Origin: Telmatospirillum sp.
GTDB taxonomy: Bacteria > Pseudomonadota > Alphaproteobacteria > CACIAM-22H2
Direction of reading: 5' to 3'
Assembly (NCBI GenBank): GCA_020248985.1
Contig: JADCGL010000024.1
Coordinates: 1-64,000 of the forward strand
Length of the DNA: 64,000 nucleotides
Shown here piece by piece: positions 18,366-27,036 of this stretch. The notes beneath the pieces were generated by a model that made no database searches, was not told where the DNA came from, and saw only the letters and a program-made list of their open reading frames with translations. Positions within the stretch are counted from its first letter, which is position 1, and the number at the start of each line of letters is the position of its first letter. The translations under genes and the position numbers were made by a program.

Positions 18366-19144
18366 GCGACGGCACTCCCGAGATAGGCTTCGACCACGGT
18401 CGGGTTGCGTCGCACCGACTCCGCGTCGCCGAACGCGATGAGTTTGCCCTGCGCCATCACCGCGATCGGATGGCACAGGCGCATGACCATATCCATATTG
18501 TGTTCGACGATGAGGAAGCTCGTGCCGCGTCGGTTGATCTCGGCAATGCGGTCGATGATCTTCTCGAGCAAAGCGGGATTGACGCCGGCGGCCGGTTCGT
18601 CGAGCAGCACCAGGCGCGGATCGGCGACCATCGCGCGCGCGAGTTCCAGCAATTTGCGCTGCCCGCCCGACAGCACGCGCGCCGGCGCGTTTTCGAGCGC
18701 ACCCAAGCCCACGAAGTCGATCCAGCTGCGCGCGGTCTCGCGCGCTTTGGCTTCGTCGGCCGCCACGCGGGAGGGCGCAAACCAATTGGCCCAGAAGCGC
18801 TCGCCGCTCTGGCCGGGCACGCCGACCAGCACGTTTTCGAGCACGCTCATGGCCGGAAACGGGCGCGGGATCTGGAAGGTGCGCGCGAGCCCCGCCGCAT
18901 GCACAAGCGACGGGCGCTTGCCGTCGATGCGGTTGCCGTCGAGCGCGATCGTGCCGGCATCGGGCCGATAGAGCCCGGCCACGCAATTGAACAACGTGGT
19001 TTTGCCCGCCCCGTTGGGGCCGATGAGGCCGGCGATCGCACCCTTGGGCACGTCGAACGAGACGCCGTCGACGGCGCGGTTGCCGCCGAAGCGTTTGGCA
19101 AGGTCGCGTATGTGCAGCATGGATCCCGAGAGGCGCGCGCTCAT
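18362..19144 (-). CDS. livG: Branched-chain-type ABC ATPase LivG
   Basis: 260-residue ATPase, first gene of the minus-strand importer and sugar operon. Walker A GPNGAGKTTL, the LivG arm ARTFQIPRPFPAMSVLENVLVG, signature LSGGQRKLLELARAM and Walker B LVLLDEPAAGVNP are present. Two ATG codons, 19144 and 19120, are possible; neither has a strong ribosome site, and the second would leave only the core domain. The intergenic space to the divergent operon is short (about 80 bp with the starts chosen here), so both promoters must overlap there. Confidence 0.88.
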   Translation of the reverse strand: MSARLSGSMLHIRDLAKRFGGNRAVDGVSFDVPKGAIAGLIGPNGAGKTTLFNCVAGLYRPDAGTIALDGNRIDGKRPSLVHAAGLARTFQIPRPFPAMSVLENVLVGVPGQSGERFWANWFAPSRVAADEAKARETARSWIDFVGLGALENAPARVLSGGQRKLLELARAMVADPRLVLLDEPAAGVNPALLEKIIDRIAEINRRGTSFLIVEHNMDMVMRLCHPIAVMAQGKLIAFGDAESVRRNPTVVEAYLGSAVA

Positions 19145-19225
19145 GTGGGGGGCGTTGCGCGTATGGCGAAAATAGAGCATGAAGGAACGCGCATCCGCAA
19201 GCCATCGCAATATGGGGATCGGCGT

Positions 19226-19561
19226 TTGAGCGACGACAATTTCGAGCTTTACGATCTGCGTATCGAGGTCGTTGCACCCGAGGGCGGGGCCGTCTATTGC
19301 GGCGCCAAACCCGGCGATCATTTCGAGCTGCGCGGCGAGATGCTGCATCTGCCGCCGGGGCAGGGTTTTTCGATCTATTCGCTGGGCGCTTTGCTGCCGC
19401 TGCTGGCGGCCAAGCAGCGGCCCACGCATCCCAACGATTGGATGACGACGGACGCCGAGGTCGCGTGCCCCGATCCCAACTGCACGACGCGTTTTCGCAT
19501 CAAGCGCGGCGCCAAGCGCCGCTTCAGCCATGCGGCCACGACGGCCGTGAAGCTGCCGTGA
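19226..19561 (+). CDS. TIGR04076-like small protein
   Basis: 111-residue protein resembling the TIGR04076 family, often found beside aldo/keto reductases. Visible landmarks are a Cys in YCGAKPGDHFEL, the helix FSIYSLGALLPLLAAKQR, and the CPDPNC segment before a basic C-terminus. The conserved cysteines might bind metal, but no activity is established. The TTG at 19226 is preferred: GGGG lies eight bases upstream, and codons before it (ATA, GGA, CAT, TAT) are unlike the rest. An ATG at 19163 in the same frame would add 21 residues. It overlaps the next gene's start by four bases. Confidence 0.6.
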   Translation: MSDDNFELYDLRIEVVAPEGGAVYCGAKPGDHFELRGEMLHLPPGQGFSIYSLGALLPLLAAKQRPTHPNDWMTTDAEVACPDPNCTTRFRIKRGAKRRFSHAATTAVKLP

Positions 19562-20607
19562 CGGTCGAACGCTTCGAACTCGCGCCGGGCTACGAGATCT
19601 CGCGCCTGCTGCGCGGCGGCTGGCAGCTTGCGGGCGGCCACGGCCCTGTCGATGCGGCCCGCGCGGTCGACGACATGTTCGCCTTTGTCGATGCAGGCGT
19701 GACCGTGTTCGACTGCGCGGACATCTATACCGGCGTGGAAGAGCTCATCGGCGAATTCCGCCGCCGTCTGCTGCGCGAACGCGGGGCCGCTGCTCTTGCT
19801 GCGCTAAAGGTGCACACCAAATTCGTGCCCGACTGGGACGATCTGGCGACCTGCGATGCGGCCTATGTGCGCGCGATCGTCGAGCGCTCGCTGACCCGCC
19901 TGGGGGCGGAGCGGCTCGATCTCGTGCAGTTCCATTGGTGGAACTACGCCGTGCCGCGCCATGCCGAGATCGCGTGCGTGCTGGCCGATCTTGCGCGCGA
20001 GGGCAAAATCGACCAGGTGGGGGCGACGAATTTCGACACGCCGCATGCACAGGCGATGTTCGATGCGGGCGTGAAGCTCGCCTCGATGCAGGTGCAGTAT
20101 TCGCTGCTCGACGCGCGCCCCGAGACTGCCCTTGCGGGCCTGTGCGCGCGCACGGGCATGAAGCTCTTGTGCTACGGTACGCTTGCGGGCGGGTTCCTGT
20201 CGAAAGCCTGGCTCGGCAAGCCGGAGCCGAGCGACCTTTCGCACAATCGCAGCCTCGTCAAATACAAGCTCGTGATCGACGATTTCGGCGGTTGGGATCT
20301 GTTCCAGGAACTGCTCGCGGCCTGCCAGACGACCGGCGACAAACACGGCGTGTCGCTCGCCTGCGTGGCCGGGCGCTGGACGCTCGACCGCCCGCACGTG
20401 GCCGGCATCATCGTCGGCGCGCGCTATGCCGCCCACCTCGCCGACAATCTCGGCATGTTCGGCTTTGCGCTCGATGCGCAGGATCGTGCCCGCATCGACG
20501 CGGTGCTGGCCAGCCGCAAGGGGCCGCTCGGCGACACCTACACGCTCGAGCGCGACAAAGAGGGCCGCCACGGCCGCATCATGAAATACAATTTGAACAA
20601 GCCATGA
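19558..20607 (+). CDS. Aldo/keto reductase
   Basis: 349-residue AKR. Catalytic residues are readable: Asp and Tyr in VFDCADIYTG, Lys in VHTKFVPD, His in VQFHWWNY. The GTG start at 19558 overlaps the preceding stop (GTGA). It is clearly paralogous to the AKR domain of the fusion protein at 22410-23867, sharing the unusual FHWW motif and the C-terminal GTLAGGFL segment. This QFHWW subgroup is distinct from the sugar dehydrogenase at 14655-15665. Substrate unknown; the operon context suggests a small carbonyl or alcohol brought in by the Liv-type importer. Confidence 0.85.
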   Translation: MTVERFELAPGYEISRLLRGGWQLAGGHGPVDAARAVDDMFAFVDAGVTVFDCADIYTGVEELIGEFRRRLLRERGAAALAALKVHTKFVPDWDDLATCDAAYVRAIVERSLTRLGAERLDLVQFHWWNYAVPRHAEIACVLADLAREGKIDQVGATNFDTPHAQAMFDAGVKLASMQVQYSLLDARPETALAGLCARTGMKLLCYGTLAGGFLSKAWLGKPEPSDLSHNRSLVKYKLVIDDFGGWDLFQELLAACQTTGDKHGVSLACVAGRWTLDRPHVAGIIVGARYAAHLADNLGMFGFALDAQDRARIDAVLASRKGPLGDTYTLERDKEGRHGRIMKYNLNKP

Positions 20608-21026
20608 CCGACGAGAATCCGGACCTCGCTGCCGCCATACGCGAAATTGAAGAGCTGCACGCCGCCTTTGCCGCATGGATGGGGCCGGGTGCAGGCCCCG
20701 AAATCTTCGCGCGTTTCGAGGCGGCGTTCGCACCCGAATTCTCGATGGTGGGGCCCAGCGGCAAACGCCTCGACCGGGCAGGCGTGCTCGCGATGCTGGC
20801 CGCAAACCGTGCCGCGTTCGGTGCGGGCTTCGCCATCAAGATCGAAGCCGCCGTGCCGTTGGCGCACGGGCCGGGCTTCGTGTGCGTCGGCTACGACGAA
20901 ATCCAAACCGGCCGCCCCGGCCCCTTGCAGCGCCGCGCCAGTGCGCTGTTTCGCGCGGACACCGCCGCCGCCAACGGCCTACGCTGGCTCGCCGTGCACG
21001 AGACGTGGATTGCGTCCAACGTCTGA
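20604..21026 (+). CDS. NTF2-like / DUF4440-type small protein
   Basis: 140-residue protein with the cone-shaped NTF2-like pattern: an N-terminal helix with EELHAAFAAWM, a middle strand FAPEFSMVGPSG, and a C-terminal WLAVHETW strand. Members include SnoaL-like cyclases, ketosteroid isomerase-like enzymes and orphan proteins. It starts in a four-base overlap with the AKR gene, so it is an operon member. No catalytic Asp/His pair can be assigned with confidence. Confidence 0.65.
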   Translation: MTDENPDLAAAIREIEELHAAFAAWMGPGAGPEIFARFEAAFAPEFSMVGPSGKRLDRAGVLAMLAANRAAFGAGFAIKIEAAVPLAHGPGFVCVGYDEIQTGRPGPLQRRASALFRADTAAANGLRWLAVHETWIASNV

Positions 21027-21110
21027 ACCTGCTTGCCAAACCGGAGTTCCCCTACCAAACTGTGCGCAATTAATATCCCCCCATCCGCCTCATCCGAAAG
21101 GACCCAAGCC

Positions 21111-22385
21111 GTGCGCTTTGCCTCGCTGATTGCCGCCGCTGCCGTCGCCGCCGTCGCCCAATTCCAGCCCGCACCCGTTCTGGCGCAGGGCTGCACCCAC
21201 ACGATCGGCATGGTCGTGTCGCTGACGGGGCCGGCTGGGCGCTTCGGCCAGGCGGCCTCCAAATCGGCCGAGCTTGCGTTCAACGATCTGAATGCGGCGG
21301 GCGGCGTCGCGGGTTGCCGTCTCGCCATCGATCTGCGCGATGCGCAGAGCCAGGGTTCGGTCGCGGTCGACCAAGCGCGCCAACTCGTCGATCTGCGTCG
21401 CGTACCCGCCATCCTCGGCGGCATCATTTCGTCGGTGTCGATCCCGATTCTGACGTCGGTCACGGCCCCCGCCGGCATCGTGCAGATTTCGCCCGCTTCG
21501 TCCTCGCCCACGCTCACGCGCCTGTCGGCCGAGGGTACGTCGAAGGGCGTGTTCTTCCGCACGATCACGTCGGATGCGCTGCAGGGCACGGCCGCCGCGA
21601 AATACGCGATGGATCAAGGTCTCAAGGAACTCGCCATCATCCATGTGAACAACGATTTCGGCGTGAACATGGTGGCCGAGTTCCGCCGCGCCTTCGAAGC
21701 ACTCGGCGGCAAGATCACGAACACGGTGCCCTACAATCCGAGCCAGCCTTCCTACGCGCCCGAAGTGACGGCGGCGATGCGCGGCAATCCGCCCGCCCTC
21801 TATCTCGTCTCGTATCCCGGCGACGGCACGACGATCGCGCGCACCTGGCTGCAGCAGGGCGGCGCGCAGACCTTCCTGCTCAACGACGGCATGAACAGTG
21901 CGGACTTCATCCGCGACGTCGGCCCGCGTTTCCTCAACAACGCGTTCGGCACGTCTTCGGGCACTGTGCGCACGCCGTCGACCGAGTATTTCGCGACCGC
22001 GTACCCGGCCATGTCGGGCGGGTTCGACGCCAACGCGCCGGCCGCCGACCGCGCCTACGATGCCGCCGCCATTCTGGGCCTCGCGATCGCCAAAGCGGGC
22101 CGCGCGGAATCGGCCGCCATCCGCGACGCGATCCGCGAAGTGACGGGCCCGGGCGGCGAGCCGATCCATGCGGGGCAAGCCGAATTCCGCCGCGGCTTGC
22201 AGCTGCTGCGCGAAGGCAAGCGCATCTCCTATGTCGGCGTGATCGGCCCGGTCACGTTCGATACGAACGGCGACATCACGGGGCCGTTCCGCAAGTGGCG
22301 CATCACGGACGGCAACATCGTCACGGTCGGCGAAATGTCGACGAACGAAGTGCAGGACGTGCAGCGCCGCCTGCCGCCGCGCTGA
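21111..22385 (+). CDS. livK: Branched-chain-type ABC binding protein LivK (copy 1)
   Basis: Periplasmic binding protein, 424 residues, with an Ala-rich signal peptide ending near VLAQG (about residue 26). The GTG at 21111 is used because GAAAGGACC precedes it and the signal peptide begins there; the open frame reaches back to 21033. The two-lobed Peripla_BP_6 layout is clear (IGMVVSLTGPAGRFGQ, then IHVNNDFGVNMVAEF between lobes). It lies between two AKR genes in an operon with a second livK, giving two binding proteins for two Liv-type channels. Confidence 0.88.
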   Translation: MRFASLIAAAAVAAVAQFQPAPVLAQGCTHTIGMVVSLTGPAGRFGQAASKSAELAFNDLNAAGGVAGCRLAIDLRDAQSQGSVAVDQARQLVDLRRVPAILGGIISSVSIPILTSVTAPAGIVQISPASSSPTLTRLSAEGTSKGVFFRTITSDALQGTAAAKYAMDQGLKELAIIHVNNDFGVNMVAEFRRAFEALGGKITNTVPYNPSQPSYAPEVTAAMRGNPPALYLVSYPGDGTTIARTWLQQGGAQTFLLNDGMNSADFIRDVGPRFLNNAFGTSSGTVRTPSTEYFATAYPAMSGGFDANAPAADRAYDAAAILGLAIAKAGRAESAAIRDAIREVTGPGGEPIHAGQAEFRRGLQLLREGKRISYVGVIGPVTFDTNGDITGPFRKWRITDGNIVTVGEMSTNEVQDVQRRLPPR

Positions 22386-22409
22386 CCCGGCAGCCCAAGG
22401 GGCTTCGCC

Positions 22410-23867
22410 ATGGCGGATGTTCCGCCGCGCATCGAACTCGCACCGGGGCTCGACATCCCGCGTCTGCTGACCGGCTTGTGGCAGGTCGCCGATATGGAGC
22501 GCGACCGCGGGCCGCTCGATCCCGATGCAGCCGCCGCATCGCTTGCCGACTATGCGGCGGCCGGGTTCGATGCGTTCGACATGGCCGACCATTACGGCAG
22601 CGCCGAGATCATCGTCGGTCGGCTGCTGGCAGGCCCGTGGCGCGGCAAGGCACGCGCCTTCACCAAATGGTGCCCGCCGCCGGGGCCGATGACGGCCGAG
22701 ATCGTGCGCGAAGGCGTGGGGCGCAGCTTCCAGCGTCTCGGCCTCGAGCGCATCGATCTGATGCAGTTCCATTGGTGGCAGTATCGCCATCCGGCCTATA
22801 TCGATGCGCTTGCCGAGATGGCGAAGATGGTGGGCGAGGGGCGCATCGGCGCCCTCGGCCTCACCAATTTCGACACCGACCATCTGCGGCTGCTCGTCAA
22901 ACACGGCATTCCGATCGCGACGAACCAAGTTTCGTTCTCGCTGCTCGATCGGCGGGCGGCCGGCCGCATGGGCGAATTCTGCAAGGCGCACGGCGTCAAG
23001 CTGCTCGCCTACGGCACGCTTGCCGGCGGGTTCCTGACCGACCGCTGGGTCGGCCAGCCCGAGCCCGTCGACATTCCGGACTGGAGCAAATCCAAATACA
23101 AACGCTTCATCGATGCGGCAGGCGGCTGGTCGGTGCTGCAGACGATCCTCGCGGCCGCATCCGCGATCGCCAAGCGCCACAGCGTGTCGGTCGCCAACGT
23201 CGCCACGCGCTGGGTGCTCGACCACGAAGCCGTGTCGGCCGCGATCGTCGGCGCACGGCCCGGCGAGCGCGAACATCGTGCAGCCAATCTGCGGACCTTC
23301 GCGTTTGCGTTCGACGAAGCCGATCGCGCGCGGCTCGATGCGGCGTTGGCGACGGCCGCGCCCATCCCGGGCGATTGCGGCGACGAATATCGCCGGCCGC
23401 CGTTCCTGACCGCCTCGGGCGATCTGAGCCACCATCTCGATGCGTTGCCGAAAATCTACGAAGCGCAGCCCGTGCCCGGGCGTGCGGCACGCTGGCGCGT
23501 GGACAGCGGCAGCCAGTGGGAACCCATTGCCGGCTATTCGCGCGCCGTGCGCGAGGGCCAGCGCGTGTTCGTGAGCGGCACGACCGCCACGCACGGATCG
23601 GGCACGGTCGTGTGCCCCGGCGATGCCGAAGGGCAGGCGGTCTATATTCTCGACAAGATCGCGGCATCGCTCGAAGCGCTCGGGGCCACGATCGAAGACG
23701 TGGTGCGCACGCGCGTGTATCTCGCCAACGCGGACGACTGCGAGGCCGTGTCGCGCGTGCATGGGCGCGTGTTCGGGGCGGTGCGCCCGGCCAACACGCT
23801 GCTCGAGATCGGCCGCCTGGTCGGCCCCTATGCGGTTGAAATGGAAGCCGAAGCAGTCGTCGAATAG
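22410..23867 (+). CDS. Fusion of aldo/keto reductase and Rid-family (YjgF/YER057c/UK114) domain
   Basis: 485-residue two-domain protein. Residues about 7-325 are an AKR with full tetrad: Asp and Tyr in FDMADHYGS, Lys in FTKWCPPP, His in MQFHWWQY. Residues about 370-485 are a Rid domain: FVSGTTATHGSG, then LDKIAASLEALGATIEDVVRT and the C-terminal YAVEMEAEAVVE. The active-site Arg of true RidA (PARS motif) is Asn here (PANT), so classic imine deaminase activity is doubtful. The joining region of about 45 residues is polar. The frame is continuous with uniform codon use, so this is a genuine fusion, not a sequencing artefact. It sits 24 bp after livK copy 1. Confidence 0.85.
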   Translation: MADVPPRIELAPGLDIPRLLTGLWQVADMERDRGPLDPDAAAASLADYAAAGFDAFDMADHYGSAEIIVGRLLAGPWRGKARAFTKWCPPPGPMTAEIVREGVGRSFQRLGLERIDLMQFHWWQYRHPAYIDALAEMAKMVGEGRIGALGLTNFDTDHLRLLVKHGIPIATNQVSFSLLDRRAAGRMGEFCKAHGVKLLAYGTLAGGFLTDRWVGQPEPVDIPDWSKSKYKRFIDAAGGWSVLQTILAAASAIAKRHSVSVANVATRWVLDHEAVSAAIVGARPGEREHRAANLRTFAFAFDEADRARLDAALATAAPIPGDCGDEYRRPPFLTASGDLSHHLDALPKIYEAQPVPGRAARWRVDSGSQWEPIAGYSRAVREGQRVFVSGTTATHGSGTVVCPGDAEGQAVYILDKIAASLEALGATIEDVVRTRVYLANADDCEAVSRVHGRVFGAVRPANTLLEIGRLVGPYAVEMEAEAVVE

Positions 23868-23934
23868 CGCCGCCATTTGGGCCATAATCGGGCCACAATC
23901 GGCCGCAATGATTCGCGTCCAAGGAGACGAGGCA

Positions 23935-25143
23935 ATGGACCGCAGGCATGTGCTGAAAATCGGAGGGGCCGCCGCCGCCGCCCTGGCTGTCCCGCGCGCG
24001 ATGGCGCAGGCGCGCGAGCCGATCCGCATCGGCGAACTCAACTCGTACAAGGTTTTTGCGGCCTTCCTCGAGCCCTACAAAAAAGGCATGGACCTTGCGG
24101 TCGACGAGATCAATGCCGGCGGCGGCGCCTTGGGCCGGCCCATCGAGATCGTGGTGCGCGACGACAACGGCCAGCCCGGCGACGCGGTGCGCGTGGCCGA
24201 AGAGCTGCTCGCGCGCGAGCGCGTGTCGATGCTGATGGGCACGTTTGCCTCGAACGTGGGGCTTGCCGTGTCGAGCTTCGCCAAGGAACGCAAAGTGCCG
24301 TTCCTCGCGTCGGAGCCGCTGACCGACAAGATCGTGTGGGAGCAGGGCAACCGCTACACGTTCCGCCTGCGCGCCTCGACCTACATGCAGACCGCGATGC
24401 TGGTGCCCGACGCCGTGCGCGTCGCCAAACGTCGCTGGGCCATCGTCTATCCGAACTACGAATACGGCCAGTCGGCGACGGCCGCCTTCAAGAAACTCAT
24501 GCAGGCGCGCCAGCCGAACATCGAGTTCGTGGCCGAGCAGGCGACACCCTTGGGCCGCATCGAGGCGGGCCCGGTCGCTGCGGCTTTGCAGGCGGCCCGG
24601 CCCGAGGCGATTTTCTCGTCGCTGTTCGGCCCCGATCTGTCGCGCTTCGTGCGCGAGGGCACCACGCGCGGCCTTTTCCGCAATGTCGAGGTCTTCAATC
24701 TGCTGGCGGGCGAGCCCGAATATCTCGACCCGCTGCTCGACGAAGCGCCCGTCGGCTGGTACGTCACCGGCTATCCGTGGCAGGACATCAAGACGCCCGA
24801 ACACGACCGTTTCTTGAGCGCTTATCAGGCGAAGTTCCGCGACTATCCGCGCCTGGGTTCGGTCGTCGGCTATGCGGCCGTGATCGGAGCGGCCGAGGCG
24901 ATCCGCAAGGCGGGATCGCTCGAGCCCGAAAAGATCGTCGATGCGATGAAGGGCCTGTCGCACAGCACGCCGTTCGGGCGCATCGTCTATCGCACGCTCG
25001 ACCATCAGTCGACGATGGGCGCTTATGTGGGCCGCATAGGCCTTCGCAACGGCAAGGGTGTGATGACCGATTGGCGCTATGCGGACGGGGCCGAGTATCT
25101 GCCCACCGACGCCGAGATCCGCAGCCTGCGTCCGCCCGAATAG
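23935..25143 (+). CDS. livK: Branched-chain-type ABC binding protein LivK (copy 2), Tat-type signal
   Basis: 402-residue binding protein. The N-terminus MDRRHVLKIGGAAAAALAV has twin arginines and a hydrophobic stretch, consistent with Tat export, cleaved near AMAQA (about residue 25). ATG at 23935 follows AAGGAGACG, the strongest ribosome site in this operon. Peripla_BP_6 fold: IRIGELNSYKV at the mature start and RWAIVYPNYEYG at the interlobe crossing. It is followed directly by the LivHM fusion, LivG and LivF, so this is the cognate binding protein of that channel. Confidence 0.88.
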   Translation: MDRRHVLKIGGAAAAALAVPRAMAQAREPIRIGELNSYKVFAAFLEPYKKGMDLAVDEINAGGGALGRPIEIVVRDDNGQPGDAVRVAEELLARERVSMLMGTFASNVGLAVSSFAKERKVPFLASEPLTDKIVWEQGNRYTFRLRASTYMQTAMLVPDAVRVAKRRWAIVYPNYEYGQSATAAFKKLMQARQPNIEFVAEQATPLGRIEAGPVAAALQAARPEAIFSSLFGPDLSRFVREGTTRGLFRNVEVFNLLAGEPEYLDPLLDEAPVGWYVTGYPWQDIKTPEHDRFLSAYQAKFRDYPRLGSVVGYAAVIGAAEAIRKAGSLEPEKIVDAMKGLSHSTPFGRIVYRTLDHQSTMGAYVGRIGLRNGKGVMTDWRYADGAEYLPTDAEIRSLRPPE

Positions 25144-25155
25144 GACGAGCACTTC

Positions 25156-27036
25156 GTGTCGGAGATCTTCGCCGACATCCTGATCCAGTTTCTGAACGGG
25201 TTGGCGGGGGCCTCGTCGCTGTTTCTGGTGGCGGCGGGGCTGTCGCTGATCTTCGGCGTCACGCGCATCGTCAATTTCGCGCACGGCGCTTTGTTTATGC
25301 TCGGGCTCTATCTCGCCTGGAGCCTGATCGATCTTTTCGGACGCAGCACGCTGCTCGGCTTCTGGGGCGGCGTGCTGGCCGCCGCCTTGTGCGTCGGCGC
25401 AATCGGCGCCGCCATCGAAGTTTTTGTGCTGCGCCGCATCTACAAGGCGCCCGAACTGTTCCAGCTGCTCGCGACATTTGCGCTCGTGCTGATCATAAAG
25501 GACGCCGTGCTGTATTTCTGGGGGGCCGAGGAATTGCTGGGGCCGCGCGCGCCCGGCTTGCGCGGGGCCGTCGAAATCTTCGGCCGCCGTTTGCCCGAAT
25601 ACGATCTTTTGCTGATCGTGGCCGGCCCGCTCGTGCTTTGCCTGCTGTGGCTGCTTCTGCATCGCACGCGCTACGGCATGTTCGTGCGTGCGGCGACGCA
25701 AGACCGCGAGATGCTGGCGGCCCTGGGCACCAACGAGCGCCATCTGTTCACGTCGGTGTTCTTCTTGGGCGCGTTTCTGGCGGGGCTCGGCGGCGCTTTG
25801 CAGATTCCGCGCGAGCCGGCCCAATTGTCGCTCGACCTTGCCGTCATCTCGGATGCGTTCGTGGTCGTCGTGGTCGGCGGCATGGGCTCGATCGGCGGCG
25901 CTTTCTTGGCGGCCCTGCTGATCGCGCAGGCCAAAGCTTTGTGCATAGCGCTTGGCGACGTCGCGATGTTCGGCACGATCGTGTCCTTCAGCAAACTCAC
26001 GCTCGTCGTCGAGTTCGCGATCATGGCGGCCGTGCTCGTGCTGCGCCCGTGGGGCCTGCTCGGCAAACCGCTGGCCTTGGCGCGCGGGGGCAGCGCGCAC
26101 GCGAGCCCGCTCGATCCGCCGGGGCAGCTTTTCTGGCCGACGTCGCTGTTCGTGCTGATGCTGCTCGCTTTCGCACCGCTCGGCGGCGACCGCTATTTGC
26201 TGGTGCTGATGGGCGACATCGCCGTCTTTGCGCTGTTCGCGGTCGCCCTGCATTTCCTGATGGGGCCCGGCGGGCTCGTGTCGTTCGGCCATGCCGCCTA
26301 TTTCGGGCTCGGCAGCTACGCGGCGGCTTTGGCCTTCCTGAGGCTCGATCTGCCGGCCGAAGCGGCGTTGCTCGCAGCCCCGCTCGCGGGCGGGCTTGCC
26401 GCGTTGCTGTTCGGCTGGTTCTGCGTGCGGCTGAGCGGGGTCTATCTTGCGATGCTTACGCTCGCCTTTGCGCAGATCGCGTGGTCGGTCGTGTTCCAGT
26501 GGAACGACGCGACCGGCGGCTCGAACGGCCTCATCGGCCTGTGGCCCGCGGGCTGGCTCAAAGACCGCACGCTCTATTTCTGGGCCACACTGGCTCTGTG
26601 TGCGGCCGGCATTTTCTTTTTGTGGCGCACGGTGCACGCCCCCTTCGGGCTTGCCTTGCGCGCCGCGCGCGACCAGCCGATGCGCGCCGAGGCCGTCGGC
26701 ATCGACACGCGCCGCGTGCAATGGCTCGCCTTCGCGCTGAGCGGCGCCTTCGCAGGGCTTGCGGGCGGGCTGTTTGCGTTCGCCAAAGGCAGCATCTCGC
26801 CCGACACGCTCGGCGTGGCGCGCTCGGTCGACGGGCTGGCGATGGTGCTGCTGGGCGGCGTGCACACTTTGACCGGCCCCGTGTTGGGTGCTGCCGTCTT
26901 CACCTGGCTGCAGGACGAGATCGCGCGCAACACGCAGTATTGGCGCGCGATCCTGGGTCTTGCGATCCTGGCGCTCGTGCTCGCCTTCCCGTACGGGCTT
27001 GGCGGGGCGTTGAAGCGCCTGCGGGGCGCATCATGA
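25156..27036 (+). CDS. Fused branched-chain-type ABC permease LivH-LivM
   Basis: 626-residue permease containing both halves of the channel. The LivH half (about 1-295) has LSLIFGVTRIVNFAHGALFM and VVVVGGMGSIGGAFLAALL; the LivM half (about 320-620) has MGPGGLVSFGHAAYFGLG and FALSGAFAGLAGGLFAFAKG. Such fusions are known in the HAAT family. GTG start at 25156, twelve bases after livK copy 2; it ends in an ATGA overlap with livG. One polypeptide could therefore form the whole transmembrane channel, in contrast with the separate livH and livM on the other strand. Confidence 0.9.
   Translation: MSEIFADILIQFLNGLAGASSLFLVAAGLSLIFGVTRIVNFAHGALFMLGLYLAWSLIDLFGRSTLLGFWGGVLAAALCVGAIGAAIEVFVLRRIYKAPELFQLLATFALVLIIKDAVLYFWGAEELLGPRAPGLRGAVEIFGRRLPEYDLLLIVAGPLVLCLLWLLLHRTRYGMFVRAATQDREMLAALGTNERHLFTSVFFLGAFLAGLGGALQIPREPAQLSLDLAVISDAFVVVVVGGMGSIGGAFLAALLIAQAKALCIALGDVAMFGTIVSFSKLTLVVEFAIMAAVLVLRPWGLLGKPLALARGGSAHASPLDPPGQLFWPTSLFVLMLLAFAPLGGDRYLLVLMGDIAVFALFAVALHFLMGPGGLVSFGHAAYFGLGSYAAALAFLRLDLPAEAALLAAPLAGGLAALLFGWFCVRLSGVYLAMLTLAFAQIAWSVVFQWNDATGGSNGLIGLWPAGWLKDRTLYFWATLALCAAGIFFLWRTVHAPFGLALRAARDQPMRAEAVGIDTRRVQWLAFALSGAFAGLAGGLFAFAKGSISPDTLGVARSVDGLAMVLLGGVHTLTGPVLGAAVFTWLQDEIARNTQYWRAILGLAILALVLAFPYGLGGALKRLRGAS

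Noticed and set aside
21090-26865. Very long minus-strand open frames (986 and 1252 codons) across the Liv-type operon
   Set aside because: They lie antisense to well-supported genes, are extremely rich in Arg, His and Ala, and show no domains. This is the usual third-position GC shadow in high-GC DNA.
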